Shown here one piece after another: positions 1 to 12,150 of a DNA stretch of 64,000 nt; within the stretch, counting starts at the first letter, position 1; every line of letters starts with the position of its first letter. The position numbers and the translations under genes are program-made. The stretch lies in NCBI RefSeq assembly GCF_019059575.1, contig NW_024882872.1, positions 62,001 to 126,000 of the forward strand. The letters are read 5' to 3'. The stretch is from Amphibalanus amphitrite. Lineage: Eukaryota > Arthropoda > Thecostraca > Balanomorpha > Balanidae. The notes under the pieces were generated by a model. That model saw only the letters and a program-made list of their open reading frames with translations, had not been told where the DNA came from and made no database searches.

Positions 1-495
1 GCTTTACATGTTTCTAGGTTAGTTTTTGGAGCTAAATTCCAATCTAGCAGCCATTTGAACATTTACGAAGTAGTTTTGGTGCCTTCGAAGCATGTTACGA
101 AGCTGTCAGAGGCGGTTGCCACCCATTACGAATACCCGACAAAACCCTTACTGGTTGACCTGACCTGACCTGACCCGACCTGGCCAAATGCATGAAGACA
201 TCATCTATGATTATAATTAACATAATATGCGTGATCAGCACCCCGAAAACTCCATAGCAGCCACCCTTTACGACGTTCTAACAGGTCCCGATTTTCCCGA
301 CATTTGGGTCATTGACCTGACGTGGAAGGTCAACCGATAACCTAAGACCTTAAAATTGGGTATCATCGGCTTCTTCTCGTCACGGGCAACACGGTCGTGT
401 CTCCGCGAAGCTCTAGCTCGATCAGGGGCCAAACGGCAAGGTCCCCCCCCTATACGTTCGCGGCTGAAAAAAACACCAATACGGGCGAGGGTTAA
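1..495. repeat. Dispersed TTAACCC-end element, right part
   Basis: This stretch is closely similar, in direct orientation, to 24885-25386. Both share the run around GAAGTAGTTTTGGTGCCTTCG, the clustered TGACCT motifs and the G/C-homopolymer part. The right end, CCAATACGGGCGAGGGTTAA, is the reverse complement of the left end of the fuller copy at 24485. The family therefore has inverted ends. The left end lies outside the window. No coding potential is credible; the ORFs are short and random. Confidence 0.75.
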
Positions 496-1839
496 TATAC
501 TTTCGCTTTGGGAAATTAAAGCAATAATCAGCAGTCAACTGACTACACGTTATAAGGGGCAGACGTAAATAACCCGCCAAGGCTCTGGTGTATGAGATAT
601 TGATACTTTATGAGGTAGATATGCATGCGTAAGATGGGCGGTCAGCCCGTTGCTAGCAGTTTGACTTTGCCCTACTACGCACCGGATTGATAAATGATAG
701 GTACACTCTTAAATAGTTCACTTCATTCAGGGTAGTTCAATTGCAATGGGATCTGAGTTCTGACTGGTTGGCGTCAAACCTAGCCGGCAATTTTAGGGCA
801 GCCACAGGAAGTAAGCTATCCTGGTTAAAAGTTTACATAACAGAAAGCGGCGTATTTAGAAAATCGCGAAGGGGGGCAAGGGTTAGGAGGGCGCCACCTC
901 ACCCAAGGAGGGCGCCATACGGTGACGAGATAGAAATCCGTAACGATCGCTCAGGAGGGGGGGGGGGGCGTTTTTTACCACGCCACCAGTTTTTTTTTTG
1001 CGTGTGTAGGGAAAGCTGCGACGCACAGTGCTGCGAAACTTGATAGGTATTGGGTTAATCTCACAGTGGCAAAAAGGTTGCAAGTGATTGGCACAGGCAC
1101 TAAGTTCCTATTGCCAAAGTGTTCTTGAAATGCTGCGCCGAGGGCGCGCGAAATTTTCGAAAACAAACACTATCTCCGCTTTTTAAGCACATCTGATTTG
1201 TTCTTTGTTCAAAGCTCTTCTCACTCTTTTAGAAAAGTTGGTGGGGCAAAAATAAAGGTTGGTGGGACCTGCCACACCAACTGTGCAGGAAGCTCCGCCC
1301 ATGGGTGACGGTGTAGAAAAAGTTAATTGGTGGCGGCATCCACACCATATCACCGTATCGGATTGATACCGGAGCACGAGATGCGTTAGTACAAGCTCAC
1401 AACAAGAAGCAGCAGCGCAGCAACAAGCATCAGAAACATAAACCGAAACAGGACTGCTCCTCATGAGAGCGGGTTAGCCTCTTCGGGCTTCTCACCTAAA
1501 TTACCTCAGACCAGCCCCTATAGCCTTCTAGTTCTCACAGACCCATGCAGTGCTTAGCACATAACACATAACCAATTTCAATCGCCGAAATTTCAAATGC
1601 TTGTTGTTGCGGCCGTGCCCATTAACTTCTTTATCATACCTAATCCCTGTACCTAAATGTCATAATTGTAAGATCAATCTGCTAAGACCAAGACGGGTTT
1701 CATGCATAGAGCGTAGAGTTTTGGTTTACTTCATTCATTGTGCTAAATGCACGCTCATCTGTGGCAGTTTCGACAGGCAAGGCATCAAATATGTGAAAGA
1801 GAGCGGCACGCTGGGAAACGTAGATAAATGAAGGGCAGC
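496..1839. other. Intergenic, no gene seen
   Basis: No exon with conserved protein similarity, RNA gene or clear mobile element was recognised. The stretch includes a G run near 955-968 and short GGGCGCC motifs near 885-915, which resemble the minisatellite that follows. Confidence 0.5.
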
Positions 1840-3060
1840 GATCAACAGCGGTCGCCAATGGGTAGAAGGGCTGCGATCGACAGGAAGGCACCAATGACTG
1901 AGAGGGCGGCGATCATCAGGTCCAGGAGAGCGCCAAATAGGAGGACCCCCGATCAGCATTAAACAGGAAGGCGCCAAAAGATAGGAGAGCCCTGATAGAC
2001 ATTCGACAGGAGAGCACCAATAGGTAGGCTAGTGGCAAGCAGCAGCAGGGTGCCAATGGGTAGAAGGGCGGCAATTAACAGGAGGGCGCCAGTAGGAAGG
2101 AGGGCCCCGGCCAACATTCACCTGGAAGGCGCCAGTAGGTGGGGGAGCACCGAAAAACAGAAGAATGTTAATTATCTGGAGGGCGGTGATCAGCAAGAGG
2201 GCACCGATGAGTAGGATGATGGCAATCAACAAAAGGTCACGAATGGGTAGAAGGGCGGCGATCAACAGGAGGGCGCCAAAAGGTAGGAGGGCGGCGTTTA
2301 ACAGGAGTTCACCAGTGGGTAGAAGGGCGGCGATCAACAGGAGGGCGCCAATAGGACAGAGGGGCCCGATCGACAATCAACAAGTAGGTGCCACCAGGTA
2401 AGAGGGCGGCGAGGAACAGGAGAGCGCCAATAGATAAGAAGGTGGCGATCAACAAGAGGTCGCCAATAGGCAGAATGACTGCAATCAACAGCAGGTCGTC
2501 AATAGGTAGGAGGGCGATCATTAACAGGAAGTCGCCAATGGGCGCAAGGTTGACGATCAACAGGAGGGCGGCAATGGTGAGGAGGGCGCCTTCGCCCAAG
2601 AGGGTGACATTGAACAGGAGGGCGCCTGCATGAGTAGGGCTGCGATCAACAGGAAAGTACCAGTGGGTAGGATGGCGCGGTGATCAACAGAAGGGCGCCA
2701 GTGGGTAGGAGGGAACACGAGGGTGCCAAAAGGTAGGAGGGTTCCGATCAACACTCAACAAGAGGGAGCCACGGAGGGCGCCACATGGGTAGGAGGGCGG
2801 CGATCAGCAAGAGGATGCCAGAACGGAGGACGGCGGCAATCAAAATTCTACAGGAGGGCGCAGTAGGTAGGAGGGTGCCGACCAGCCGAAAGGCGCCAAC
2901 GGATAGCGGGGCGGCGACCTACAGGAGGGCGCCTTTGGGTAAGGGCGCCGATTTATAGGAGGCCGCCAATGGTAGGGGTATTCCGATCAAAATGAGGGCG
3001 CCAGTAGGTAGGACGGCTGCGATCAACAGGCTTAAATTGGCGACTACCACTACGATTAGA
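1840..3060. repeat. Degenerate GC-rich minisatellite (~37-39 bp period)
   Basis: A block built from AGGAGGGCGGCGATCAACAG and GGAGGGCGCCAATAGGTAG follows itself with a spacing of about 37-39 bp and many point changes and small indels. It starts near the GGGCAGCGATCAACAG motif at about 1835 and decays after 3020. All three frames of both strands stay open for long stretches only because of the repeat, giving low-complexity alanine/leucine- or arginine-rich peptides. None of these is a credible gene. Confidence 0.85.
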
Positions 3061-3082
3061 GCGCTACAGCCTACAAAGCGGT

Positions 3083-3172
3083 TGGAGGGCGCCCTCCGGC
3101 GCCCTCCAACCGCATTTTCCCTGTAAACATATTCGCGATTGGAGGGTGCCTTCGGCGCCTTCAATCGCAAAT
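3083..3172. repeat. Two adjacent perfect or near-perfect hairpins
   Basis: The first hairpin (about 3083-3114) has the arm GGTTGGAGGGCGCC, a short CTCC loop and the reverse-complement arm. The second (about 3137-3170) has the arm GCGATTGGAGGGTGCC with a near-perfect partner. The arms reuse the GGAGGGCGCC core of the neighbouring minisatellite, so they probably arose by local inversion of that repeat. No transcript function can be inferred. Confidence 0.7.
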
Positions 3173-3239
3173 GGTGCTGGGCATGGTCCAGTGGCCCCCC
3201 TGTCTACGCCCCTGGATAATAGATAGGTACGTACGTGAA

Positions 3240-3690
3240 ATAATACAGCGTTATAGGGAGGGACGGATCATAAAACGTTCTGGGAAAGGGAGGCGTGTAA
3301 GAGCAGAAAGGTGTCTGGGGAGGGGCGCCACGTAGCGGTGCAGCAAGGTGCCTTGGGAGGGCGGCGCCGACTGCTAGATAGATCATTGTGGGGAGGGGCG
3401 GCTTATTGAGGGCGGCGGGAAGTTGTGGCGAGGGCAGCACATAGAGAGCGCCGAGGTGCTCTGGGAAGGGGCGGCAAGTCATCTGGGGAGGGTGGCACAG
3501 ACGGCGATAGAGCATTATGCGGAAGGACGGCACATTGAGGACGGTGCGGTTCTGTAAGGGGCGGCACAGAGAGCTCCGAGGAAATTGAGGGAGAGTCGGT
3601 GCGAAGGGGCGGCAGGGCATCTGGGAGGGGCGGCATGTATAGAGGTTAGGTATTTTAGTGAGGAACGGCACGTTGAGGTCAGGCGTATAG
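3240..3690. repeat. Purine-rich degenerate GGGAGGGGCGGC repeat
   Basis: Motifs of the form GGGAGGGGCGGCAC recur irregularly every 25-60 bp, separated by variable spacers. The frames look open on the minus strand, but translations are proline-rich low complexity. I see no gene here. Confidence 0.6.
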
Positions 3691-3887
3691 TGGACCGAGC
3701 AGTGCCGTTTCTTTTGTTTCGTTTTGAAGTCCCTAAACTAAACCCCCCAATTGCAGACTTCCTCTACCAGGGGCGGCATTTCAGCATCCCAAAAATGGGC
3801 TGGAATTTCCAGCGTTCCAGCGCGGTGGTTACGCCCATGGGCCGAAGTAAATAAAAAAAAAATGCACCCGCGACCCCCTACCGTAAC

Positions 3888-4000
3888 TTCACATCCGGTG
3901 ACAGCACAAAAGCAAATATTCTAATCTAAATATTCTAAATAATGGAATATTAAATATGGCCATTTAGAATATTTACTTTTGTGTTGTCATCGAATGTGAA
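3888..4000. mobile_element. Short hairpin MITE-like element
   Basis: The left arm begins TTCACATCCGGTGACAGCAC and the right arm is its diverged reverse complement, ending ATGTGAA. The arms are about 38 bp with a few mismatches and an A/T-rich centre of repeated AATATTCTAA words. Size and structure fit a miniature inverted-repeat element; no target duplication was identified. Confidence 0.6.
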
Positions 4001-4189
4001 TAAACATCACAATGTCTGACGCAATACCTACCGTAAGGTCATATGGGTCATGAAAGTTCACCAACAGTCCTCTGCAATACCTTAAATTAAACACAAGATA
4101 GGGAGATGACAACACCTTGGATGTGTTCTGTGGTTCAGTTCATCAATACGGGTGTATACACCATGACCTCCCCAACTCAGGTCATGACC

Positions 4190-5920
4190 TGAGCCTGGTC
4201 GAATTTTCCAGCTGGGGCATTCCACGATAGATCGTACCACTTTTTTCCAATTTGACACCCTCATATCACGGATTTTAACGATAATTGGTCTAAGGGGTAA
4301 TCAGGGGCTCTGAATCCTCCTGTAACAATTTCAGGCTTATCAGATGAGTGGTTTTTGAGTTATAGTGTATAACATGTTTTGGATCTTGCGTTGTAGCGCC
4401 AAGTTTGGCGGGCTGTAACTCTAAGACGGATAATCCAAATGCCAAATGCTATACGGCATTGAACTTGCATTGAAACAAAGAATAATATTAATTTTTAAAA
4501 TTTTGAAATATATGCTATTTTTGATATATAACACCTCGAGTTTCCTTTCAGTTGCATTTTTATGCCTTTAGGACCAAAATTTTTTGAATTTTTATTTTCT
4601 TTAAAACATTTTTGGATCATTATTAAGTAGTCTGCAAAAAATTAGGAAGGTGTTCTTTCTATGAATGTACTTATTTTGCGTCACCGTAATGGTCTCGAAT
4701 TGTGATTTCGGAAGAGAGCCTACAAATGGCGTGGTAAAGCTGCCTAGTGACATCACTGGCTACTGAAAGTTCAATTGAAGTCATTTTTGCCTCACTTTTG
4801 CATTGTTGACCTTGCGTGACGTCATTCGTACGTCACTAGTGTCATAAGAGTTTTTCGTCAATAACTCTCGATCAAATTGAGCTAGAGAGACGGGAAAGCT
4901 ACCAATGGACTCGGGAAGACCTTGCGAATCGAATGATGTGCAATATGATCTCATTCGCCCAGCTTCGTGGCCTGACCCGACTGTTCCATCTCTGTGCCGG
5001 CGCTGTTTGTCCAGCGCCGCGCTGGTTGGCTTTGCCCCGGACTCGAAGCGGTCACGTGATGCCTGGGGGCTGGCTGCCGGCTGGGCCGCCCGGTCGGGGA
5101 GCGGAGCCAAATACACGGCAGTGTGCTGACCCGAGGTCAGCGACTTAAGCTAACTTCACCAGAACAAACAGTATACCATTCGACGCGCCGGAGCTAGGCA
5201 AACACAAAAATGCTAAAATCGCGGCTCTGCGACCATTTGTTGCGAAGTAATCTATCAAAAACCGGACCCGTAATTTGGGTCACTTGAAATGACCTCTGGG
5301 GTCACCAATGAACCCGAGACCTTAAAATGTGGTATCATTCGATGCATCTTGCAACGGCGCACATGCTCGTTTTTTCCGCAAGGTTCTAGCTCCATTAGAG
5401 GCGAAACGGCGAGCCGGGGTCGTACCGACCCCCGGAAACCCATTTTGTATACATTTAAATGAGGAACTTATAGAAAGAACACCTTTCTAATTTTTTTGCA
5501 TGTCGATTTTAAATGACCTGAGGTTTATTTTGAAGAAATAAAAATGGCAAAAATTTTGATCCCAAGGGCCAAGGGACAATTTAAAAAAATACTAGGACTT
5601 TTTTCAATATATAAAGCTTTTCTTTCCAACTTTAAAAATACTGTATTAATCTTTGATTCATCGTTAGTTCAAAGCTGTTTACCGTTTGTTGCTTGCTTAG
5701 CTCGTTTTTGAGTTATAGCTCATCAAACTCACCCTTACAATCTGAAGTTTAGAAAATTTTATGCAATGTAACTCAAAAAGTTTTCATCTGAGAAGTCTGA
5801 TATTTTGGCAGGTGTTTTTTGAGTCTATGATTACCCCTTATACCAATTTTCATTCAAATATGAGAGATGAGGGTGACGGGCCTGGTACGATCTATCGTGG
5901 AATGCCCCAGCTTCTCAACG
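4190..5920. mobile_element. Nested inverted-repeat (foldback-like) element
   Basis: The arms at about 4190-4680 and 5465-5920 are diverged reverse complements. GGGGCATTCCACGATAGATC near 4215 pairs with GATCTATCGTGGAATGCCCC near 5890; TTGGTCTAAGGGGTAATC near 4286 pairs with GATTACCCCTTATACCAA near 5828; and GGTGTTCTTTCTAT near 4650 pairs with its complement near 5470. The centre (about 4780-5450) is a different repeat, similar to 45868-46400 and carrying TGACGTCAT-type palindromes, so one element appears to sit inside another. No transposase was found. Confidence 0.6.
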
Positions 5921-6899
5921 AGAAAAGCACGATGCAAATATTTGTGCAAACTTTATGGCAAAAGTTATTGCTGAAAACTTATCCTCAACAACCTCATTTT
6001 TACGGTTTTTGCCTTCTTGAAGTCAAGCCATTAACTTTTAGTCAATTATTTGTCATACGAATGACTTATCAATGTTTTTTTTTCGATGCTCTTGCTCTAG
6101 TTCCTATTTTTAGAGCTATGCGCTACTTTGTCCATCCAATAATTTCAAAATAAAATGACCTTTGGTGATATCCTGTCACCTCGGCGTTGACCTGACCTAG
6201 AAAATGACCTAGAAGTACTTTTTCATGACTTTAAGAACTCCTCATGAACACGCTTTAGCCGCTGTCGCTGCGTGGCTTAGGAACCGCTCAAGGAAGAGGG
6301 GTGCAAAAACCTCTCCCACTTCGATATCTTACGGTAGAACCACCATGCGCCCTGGCGCGGATTAATCAGCATGCTGATCACTCTGCGATAATAAACGTTA
6401 CCCGGCCTTTTTAGATATTCGGGAGAACCTTAGGAAGGGGAGGTGCGTAAAATGTAATCCTACGTCGCTGCGTTACCTCAAAAGTTGCTGTAATAAGCAT
6501 TATGTATTTCACGCTACCGATGAACGAAACTTCAACAGTGAACGGTGTTTTTGAAATATGGAAGCTTGAAAATAAGATTGTTCGCTGCGCCCGTAGCTGT
6601 CTTGGAGCCACGGTAGAATCGGCCAGACATATTTTACGTCACCACGATGGTGTGCTGAAGGCACTACACTGCTGCTGATTTTTCCCCCATTGGTCGTCAT
6701 CGCCGCTGTAGGTGTTTCTATTGAATTAAATAAAAGCCGGAACCTTAGCCAATCACTATACATTTTTGGAAAATCAAGAGCACAAGGAGTTGGAAAAGAT
6801 GATCGGTTGGTGCTGAGTAGGTAAGGATGCTAAATACTTTTGTTGACTCCTGAAGATAATTCATTCGCCTCTACAGCAGCGGTTTCTTGGTCCGCCTCG

Positions 6900-7300
6900 T
6901 CTATGCTATTCTGCAGTGTTTGACTCCTCACCTGCATGGTTCCTAGCAGCGCCATGTCGCGGCGTGCCGTGGGTGCCGCGATCCGTTCCGTGTCCGCGCC
7001 GCCCGCAGTCTGACCGCGCTCTGAGGCCAGCCTCCGGTCGTCGCGCCCAGCCCGGTATCTCGGCCGTCATCAGCCGTCGGACGAGCAGCGCTCTTTTCCA
7101 GCCGGGCTGCATGGACTGGCGGCCTGCAGATGAGAGAAAAATGCACCGATCCCGATGGGACGTGTCACGTCTCCGGGCCGGCGGCGTGGGACCACGGAGC
7201 CGGCTTCCCACGCGCACACCGTTCACAGATCGGGAGGAGTGGCGCGGTGGGCAGACCCCCCCCCCCCTCTCTCTGGGGAGCGGTGCGTTATGAGTGATCC
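6900..7300. promoter_or_regulatory. CpG-rich block, candidate promoter or first exon region
   Basis: This 400-bp block is much richer in C+G and in CpG than its A/T-rich surroundings. It lies upstream of the TMEM33 exons and downstream of repeat DNA. Open frames exist on both strands (for example 6906-7337 minus) but resemble no family. A CpG-rich promoter is an inference. The missing first exon of TMEM33 may lie here or further upstream, but no conserved N-terminal sequence was recognised. Confidence 0.35.
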
Positions 7301-10300
7301 TGATTGCGGTTGCTGACGATCCGACTATCGACTGCAATGCTGGCGAACTTTTTCCACCGCAAGGCCATAACTTAGTGTTCTAATATACAATTGTTAATAG
7401 CTTCGACTCCTAATTGTTATCACTGCCATCATCAAATCAGATACGTTTGTAGCAATAATCAGTATCTGTTTTTCTGGCATAGAAGCATACGATTCAGCAA
7501 CGCCTCTTAGATCAAAGTCCTTATCAATAACGATTATTGAACCAGAACATTATTCAGGAGGCTAGCTGGATCATACCTACCGTGCGGACAAAGAGCGCCT
7601 GTTAACGCCGAACGGTCGTTGACAGTAATATTCACACGTTTATTGATCCCGAACGTTATTTTTTGCTCCCTCTATTAATATCTTGTAAAAGTGCGGGGAA
7701 TGTGGATTGAGACGTTTTGTGGTGGTGAGATAAGGGATCGTTAAACAGGGTCCCCGTTACGATCATTCGTGGTAGTAGCACGGGTATCTTTAGATTCAAC
7801 TGGTCTTAGAACGTTTTTGAAGTCGGGGGACTATGGAAGTGATAGAAATGGAAAATGATTCTTAAAATGAGAATGATCAGTAACCTTTCATGTATTTATA
7901 TAAACGTTTGGTAATTGGATTGGTCGGTGATTGCTGTTCCTTGAAATCCCAATTTAGCCCATCTGAATAAAGTGCATACCGTATTCGAACGGAAACTAGT
8001 GTATGGAGTATAGACACTTCAGCTCAGGGTTGGAATTTCACTTTTTTGTTCTGGTAGTGGAGTACAAAATTTTTGGGCCAGTGGAGTACAACTGTACAGC
8101 GTTGGGGTGGTCAATTGCGTCTGCATAGTGTTTTTTTTTGTGCAGTGTGTTTCTTTGTACCTATGCATGTAGAATTGGAAGCATGTGAATAAACAATACA
8201 GTGTGGAAAACAATGTTTATCGAGTGACGCAGCAAGACGATTGGCTAGAACTTTTTATTGAGAGTGGCAAGTACTATGTGATCGTAATTGAGTGGTTAGT
8301 GGTCACTGGTCATAGTAAGGATTAGGTTAGCAGCTAGAAGAAGGGACGAGAGTCGGGAACCAAAAATTGGTGCTCTCGTATGCACCAGGAAGCACTTCTT
8401 AGTCATGCAATGTAATGTAATGCAAGCTATAACTGAAAGCAAGATTATCTGAATTTGTTAGACAACTGATAGTACCTAGATCAGCAAAGACAATTGGGAG
8501 GTTAATGATAGTGATATTGACTCCACTCCAGGTAACAGTCAAATTATCAATTAATCATCATAGTCAGCTTAATGGTACCTATTTACTATCATGAAAGGAA
8601 CCAGACCAAAATCAAAGTGGAACGTTCACTTACCCCACGGCTAATGCCAATGCCCACGACCCACGCTTGATTACAATTATAAAAGACAAAACCTGTTAGG
8701 TTGTTTAGGTTGTTTTTACAATTATACTCATAGCACGGAAAACAGGCAACAATGGAAAACAAGCGAAAATATAATCACTTCATCCAGCTTCAAAAACGTG
8801 GAAAACGCCGCGCCGGTACCGACATCAGCGGCACAAATATCGGCGCGGCGAAATAAACGGCCCGATAGTGTTGGCACAGCACACACCACGGAGTCGCGAC
8901 TACGCTACGGTCACAGGACCCGGAGACAGAGGTCGGAGTACAGCCTTTGAACACCAATTTCGCAATAACCATAGGTCCTCTGGCCAAAAACTGCCTACCA
9001 TCAGAAAGCAGGCTCAATTTTGTATCTGTCATGGCCGGGCCATGAGAAACGGAGCTGTGTGGAGCATACAATTGGCAAAGGAGTACGGGGTCGTTACTTC
9101 AAGTTTTATCATCGAGTTTCCAGTTCAGAAAATCTTCAATATTAACAGTTGCGGCACTTTATTTGAAAAAAATTGGTCATTTTTTGAAAGGTTGTATTTT
9201 TCTCCTTTTTTTAAACCCCAAACAATCATTATTTGAGCGAAAGTTACGATGCAAATGTCGAAAGATTCCAAGTCGTCTCCCGATCAAAAACCATTTAAAA
9301 TTCCATCCTTAGGAGAACTGAATCGCGACTCCACAGAAGCTGTGCAGAATATGAACATCTCTAACAAAAAGACAATCATTGCGCACTTATTTGTGCTGTG
9401 GTAGGTAGCGGCTTGGGTAGCGGCATGGAGATAGGAATAAATACGACGTATCATGTGTATAGTGTAGTGTTTAGTGTATAGTATGGTATTTTTATATACC
9501 TTGCGACGTGTATTCATTCATTTTGTGGCCGGGCTTGTGAGTTTTACTTGCATTATCCCGTGTTTCATTTTAATTGCATGACTGATGAAGGTTACAGCTA
9601 AATTATTAACCTCATTCGCAGCTGGCAGATACTTGTCTAGCTTGATGATATTTATGTGTTAATCGGTGTCTGCTTCCTTGATATCCCTATGATCCCTATT
9701 ACGATAGGTACACATGCAGCGTTTAGTCCAGACCCTGGTCCAGACCAATAGGTACTCCATGGCATTTTTGATAACTTTGTACCCCATCATCATCCTGGAT
9801 TTGGACTTGGCACAAATGCAAGTCATTCTAAGTTATTAAGCTCACAAAATACAACATTTTGCATGCATGTTTATTTCATGTACATTGTCTACAGGACCAC
9901 GTAAGCACATAATTTATTAAGCATAACACAGCAATGTACCAGTACAAGTATCAGTCCTGGTAGTTGTTCATCACGGCTGGTGGATGTTATGCAGGATATT
10001 TGGCTCTTCGATCCTCATTTTGCTGTGCATTGTACTTGTAGTTTTTGCCCTGACTTGGGTTGGGCCCCTGGGCTGGGATTGCAGAAGCTGTGTTTCCACT
10101 GGGTACCTGTAACACAAGGGAGTATGGACAGTTCATTGTCAAATTTCACACCCTTTTATTTGTGTGGGATGCGTAGTCATTGGAGTACAAAAATTGTCAT
10201 TTTCTAGTGGAGTACAAAATTCCTGGCGCATCCTGATACCAGAAAACGGCAACTTTTCCAACCTTGCTTCAGCTGACAGCTTTCGTCCTCTGTTTGTCCA

Positions 10301-10598
10301 GGAACTGCGGATGCCTTATCGGATAATGTTGACATAATCACTGTTAGTTGTTCTACGTCGGGCCGTATTTCATTCATCTCGCTGTCCTGCCACTGCCATC
10401 CAAAAGCCACGCAGTAGACTGATAGTGACTTTTATTGTCATCACCTCTCCCACACCCCGGTCTGACATGCCAATCTGGGTGAAAACCCACTTCCCCTGCC
10501 GTCTGTGTACCAATGATAACGATCAACATTCCCTGCACCCACATTCCGGTCTAGCATTGAACCTATCTGATGACTTTCCCCCTCTCTTGTGCCTACAG
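7301..10598. other. Non-coding stretch, probable TMEM33 intron or upstream region
   Basis: The sequence is A/T-rich with no recognisable exon. A GTGGAGTACAAAAT word occurs twice near 8056-8100 and again, with a TGGAGTACAAAA variant, near 10180-10222. This suggests small related repeat copies. A consensus 3' splice site (pyrimidine tract then CCTACAG) ends the stretch at 10598. Confidence 0.45.
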
Positions 10599-12150
10599 CC
10601 CGGCGCGCATGGCGTACGTGTCCGCTCTCCTAGCAGCTCTGCTCACCTCTATACTACGACTGCGCCAGCGTCTGCCTCCACCGCAGCTGACTCGCGAGTG
10701 GGGCGCCCGGCTGGTGCTCGAGGACGCCTCGCACTACGTCATGTACGCGCTGGTGTTCGTGGTGCCGCCGCCCCTGACGCTGGTGCTGCTGCCAGTCACG
10801 CTGTTCGCCGTGCTGCACAGCTCCAGCTACACACTGCAGCTGCTCGATGTGAGTCGATGGAGGCCGTCTGTGCTGGTATTGTGTGTTGGAAGTGTTTTTG
10901 GTGGGCAAGGGGGTTGCCGTTACTCGATGTGAAGGTAAGAACATTGTGTGTGTTGTTTGTATAGTTGGATGGGTTTGAGTGGGCCGTTGCACTGTTTGAA
11001 GGGGGACTCCAGGTGATGATTATATGAAGGTCGACGAAGACTGTGTTCATATGTGTGACTGTGGAGGGGGAGAGGTTATTTGGGAATGTAAGTGAACAGA
11101 TACCGTTAGTGTGTACGTATGCGTGTATGTCTGTGGGACCACAGGTGCCGTCTCGCTAATGAAGCGCTTAGACAGGGTGGATTACACCCAGCCGACAGGC
11201 GCCGCTCCATCTGTGGTATCCGCCGGTCGTGTCGTGTTGACGACCGCCCGGTGTTATCTGTGCGTGACGGCGCCATCTGCCACAGCTGCTGGGACCGAGC
11301 TCGGCAGCGCCGCTGCGCTACCTCATCTCCCTGGTCGAACTGAAGTCGCAGGCGATGCTGAGGGCCATCGCCATCGCCGAGATCGTCCTGATGCCCTACA
11401 CAGTCGCCATGCTGCTCGTGTACGTATGCGGCCATAAACGCACGGGCAGTGTTGGAATTGTCGTTTTCGATCGTCTCGGATGATAAAATCTGTCTGGAGA
11501 ACCGGCAAGCTTTTAGAATAGCCAACCACAAAACCATATCTTTGGCGTAATGGCTACTGCATATGATAGCTGATAAATGTGAGACTCTCAGTACTATTAT
11601 TGCATATTTTAGGCATATTCATAGCAGCTTTTCATCGCACAGGCTGCGAAACTTTTAGAAAGATTTTGCGAAAGATTTTAGATGGCGCACTCGCTGCTTT
11701 GTATTGGTTTCTGAAATGCTTTTGCTGAAATGTTTCTGAATTCTTTAACTGAACTTGGGTGTCAATCACTGCTTTCTGTTGATGTGTTTCAAATTTTCTC
11801 TCGTTGATTCGGAACGCAACTAGAAATCTAAATTCTGAGTTCTGACCGACATCCATGAGGCCCACACCTGGAATTTACAACGGATGAACCCACCACCTGA
11901 CTCCGGTGTGTCTCTGTTCGCCAGCGGCCGCGGCAGTCTGCTGGTGCCGTTCATCTACTACCGGTTCCTGTCGCTGCGGTACGCCTCGCGCCGCAACCCC
12001 TACTCGCGCACCATCTTCGCCGAGCTGCGCGTGGCACTGGAGCGGCAGGCGGCCAGCCCGCGCTGCCCGGCGCTGCTCAGTTCGGCCATCCACCGCGGCG
12101 TGGCGCTGGTGTCGGCGCTCAGCCCGCCCGTCATGGGGGCGCCCCAGTAA
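10599..12150 (+). CDS. Tmem33: TMEM33 (Pom33/Kr-h2 family), three 3' coding exons
   Basis: The coding exons are 10599-10848, 11286-11419 and 11925-12150, with GT-AG borders and phases that join cleanly. They give 202 residues ending at TAA 12148. TMEM33 proteins are multi-pass ER and nuclear-envelope membrane proteins that help shape ER membrane and nuclear pores. The visible family pattern includes ALLTSILRLRQRLP, then a LEDASHY segment before a hydrophobic helix, IAEIVLMP in the second exon, and GRGSLLVPFIYYRFLSLRYA followed by SRRNPY in the third. By comparison with the family length (about 250 residues), roughly 49 N-terminal residues are missing and must lie in an upstream exon I could not find. 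The first exon shown starts inside a codon. ATAAAT near 12790 could serve polyadenylation. Confidence 0.92.

Noticed and set aside
2029..2633. Overlapping leucine/alanine- and arginine-rich ORFs
   Set aside because: They are translations of the minisatellite. The same unit is open in several frames and no family is recognisable.
6906..7337. Protein-coding gene on either strand of the CpG-rich block
   Set aside because: Both strands are open because of composition. There is no family similarity and no splice pattern linking it securely to TMEM33.
10425..10964. 179-codon ORF overlapping TMEM33 exon
   Set aside because: It is in a different frame from the conserved transmembrane exon and runs through its splice sites.
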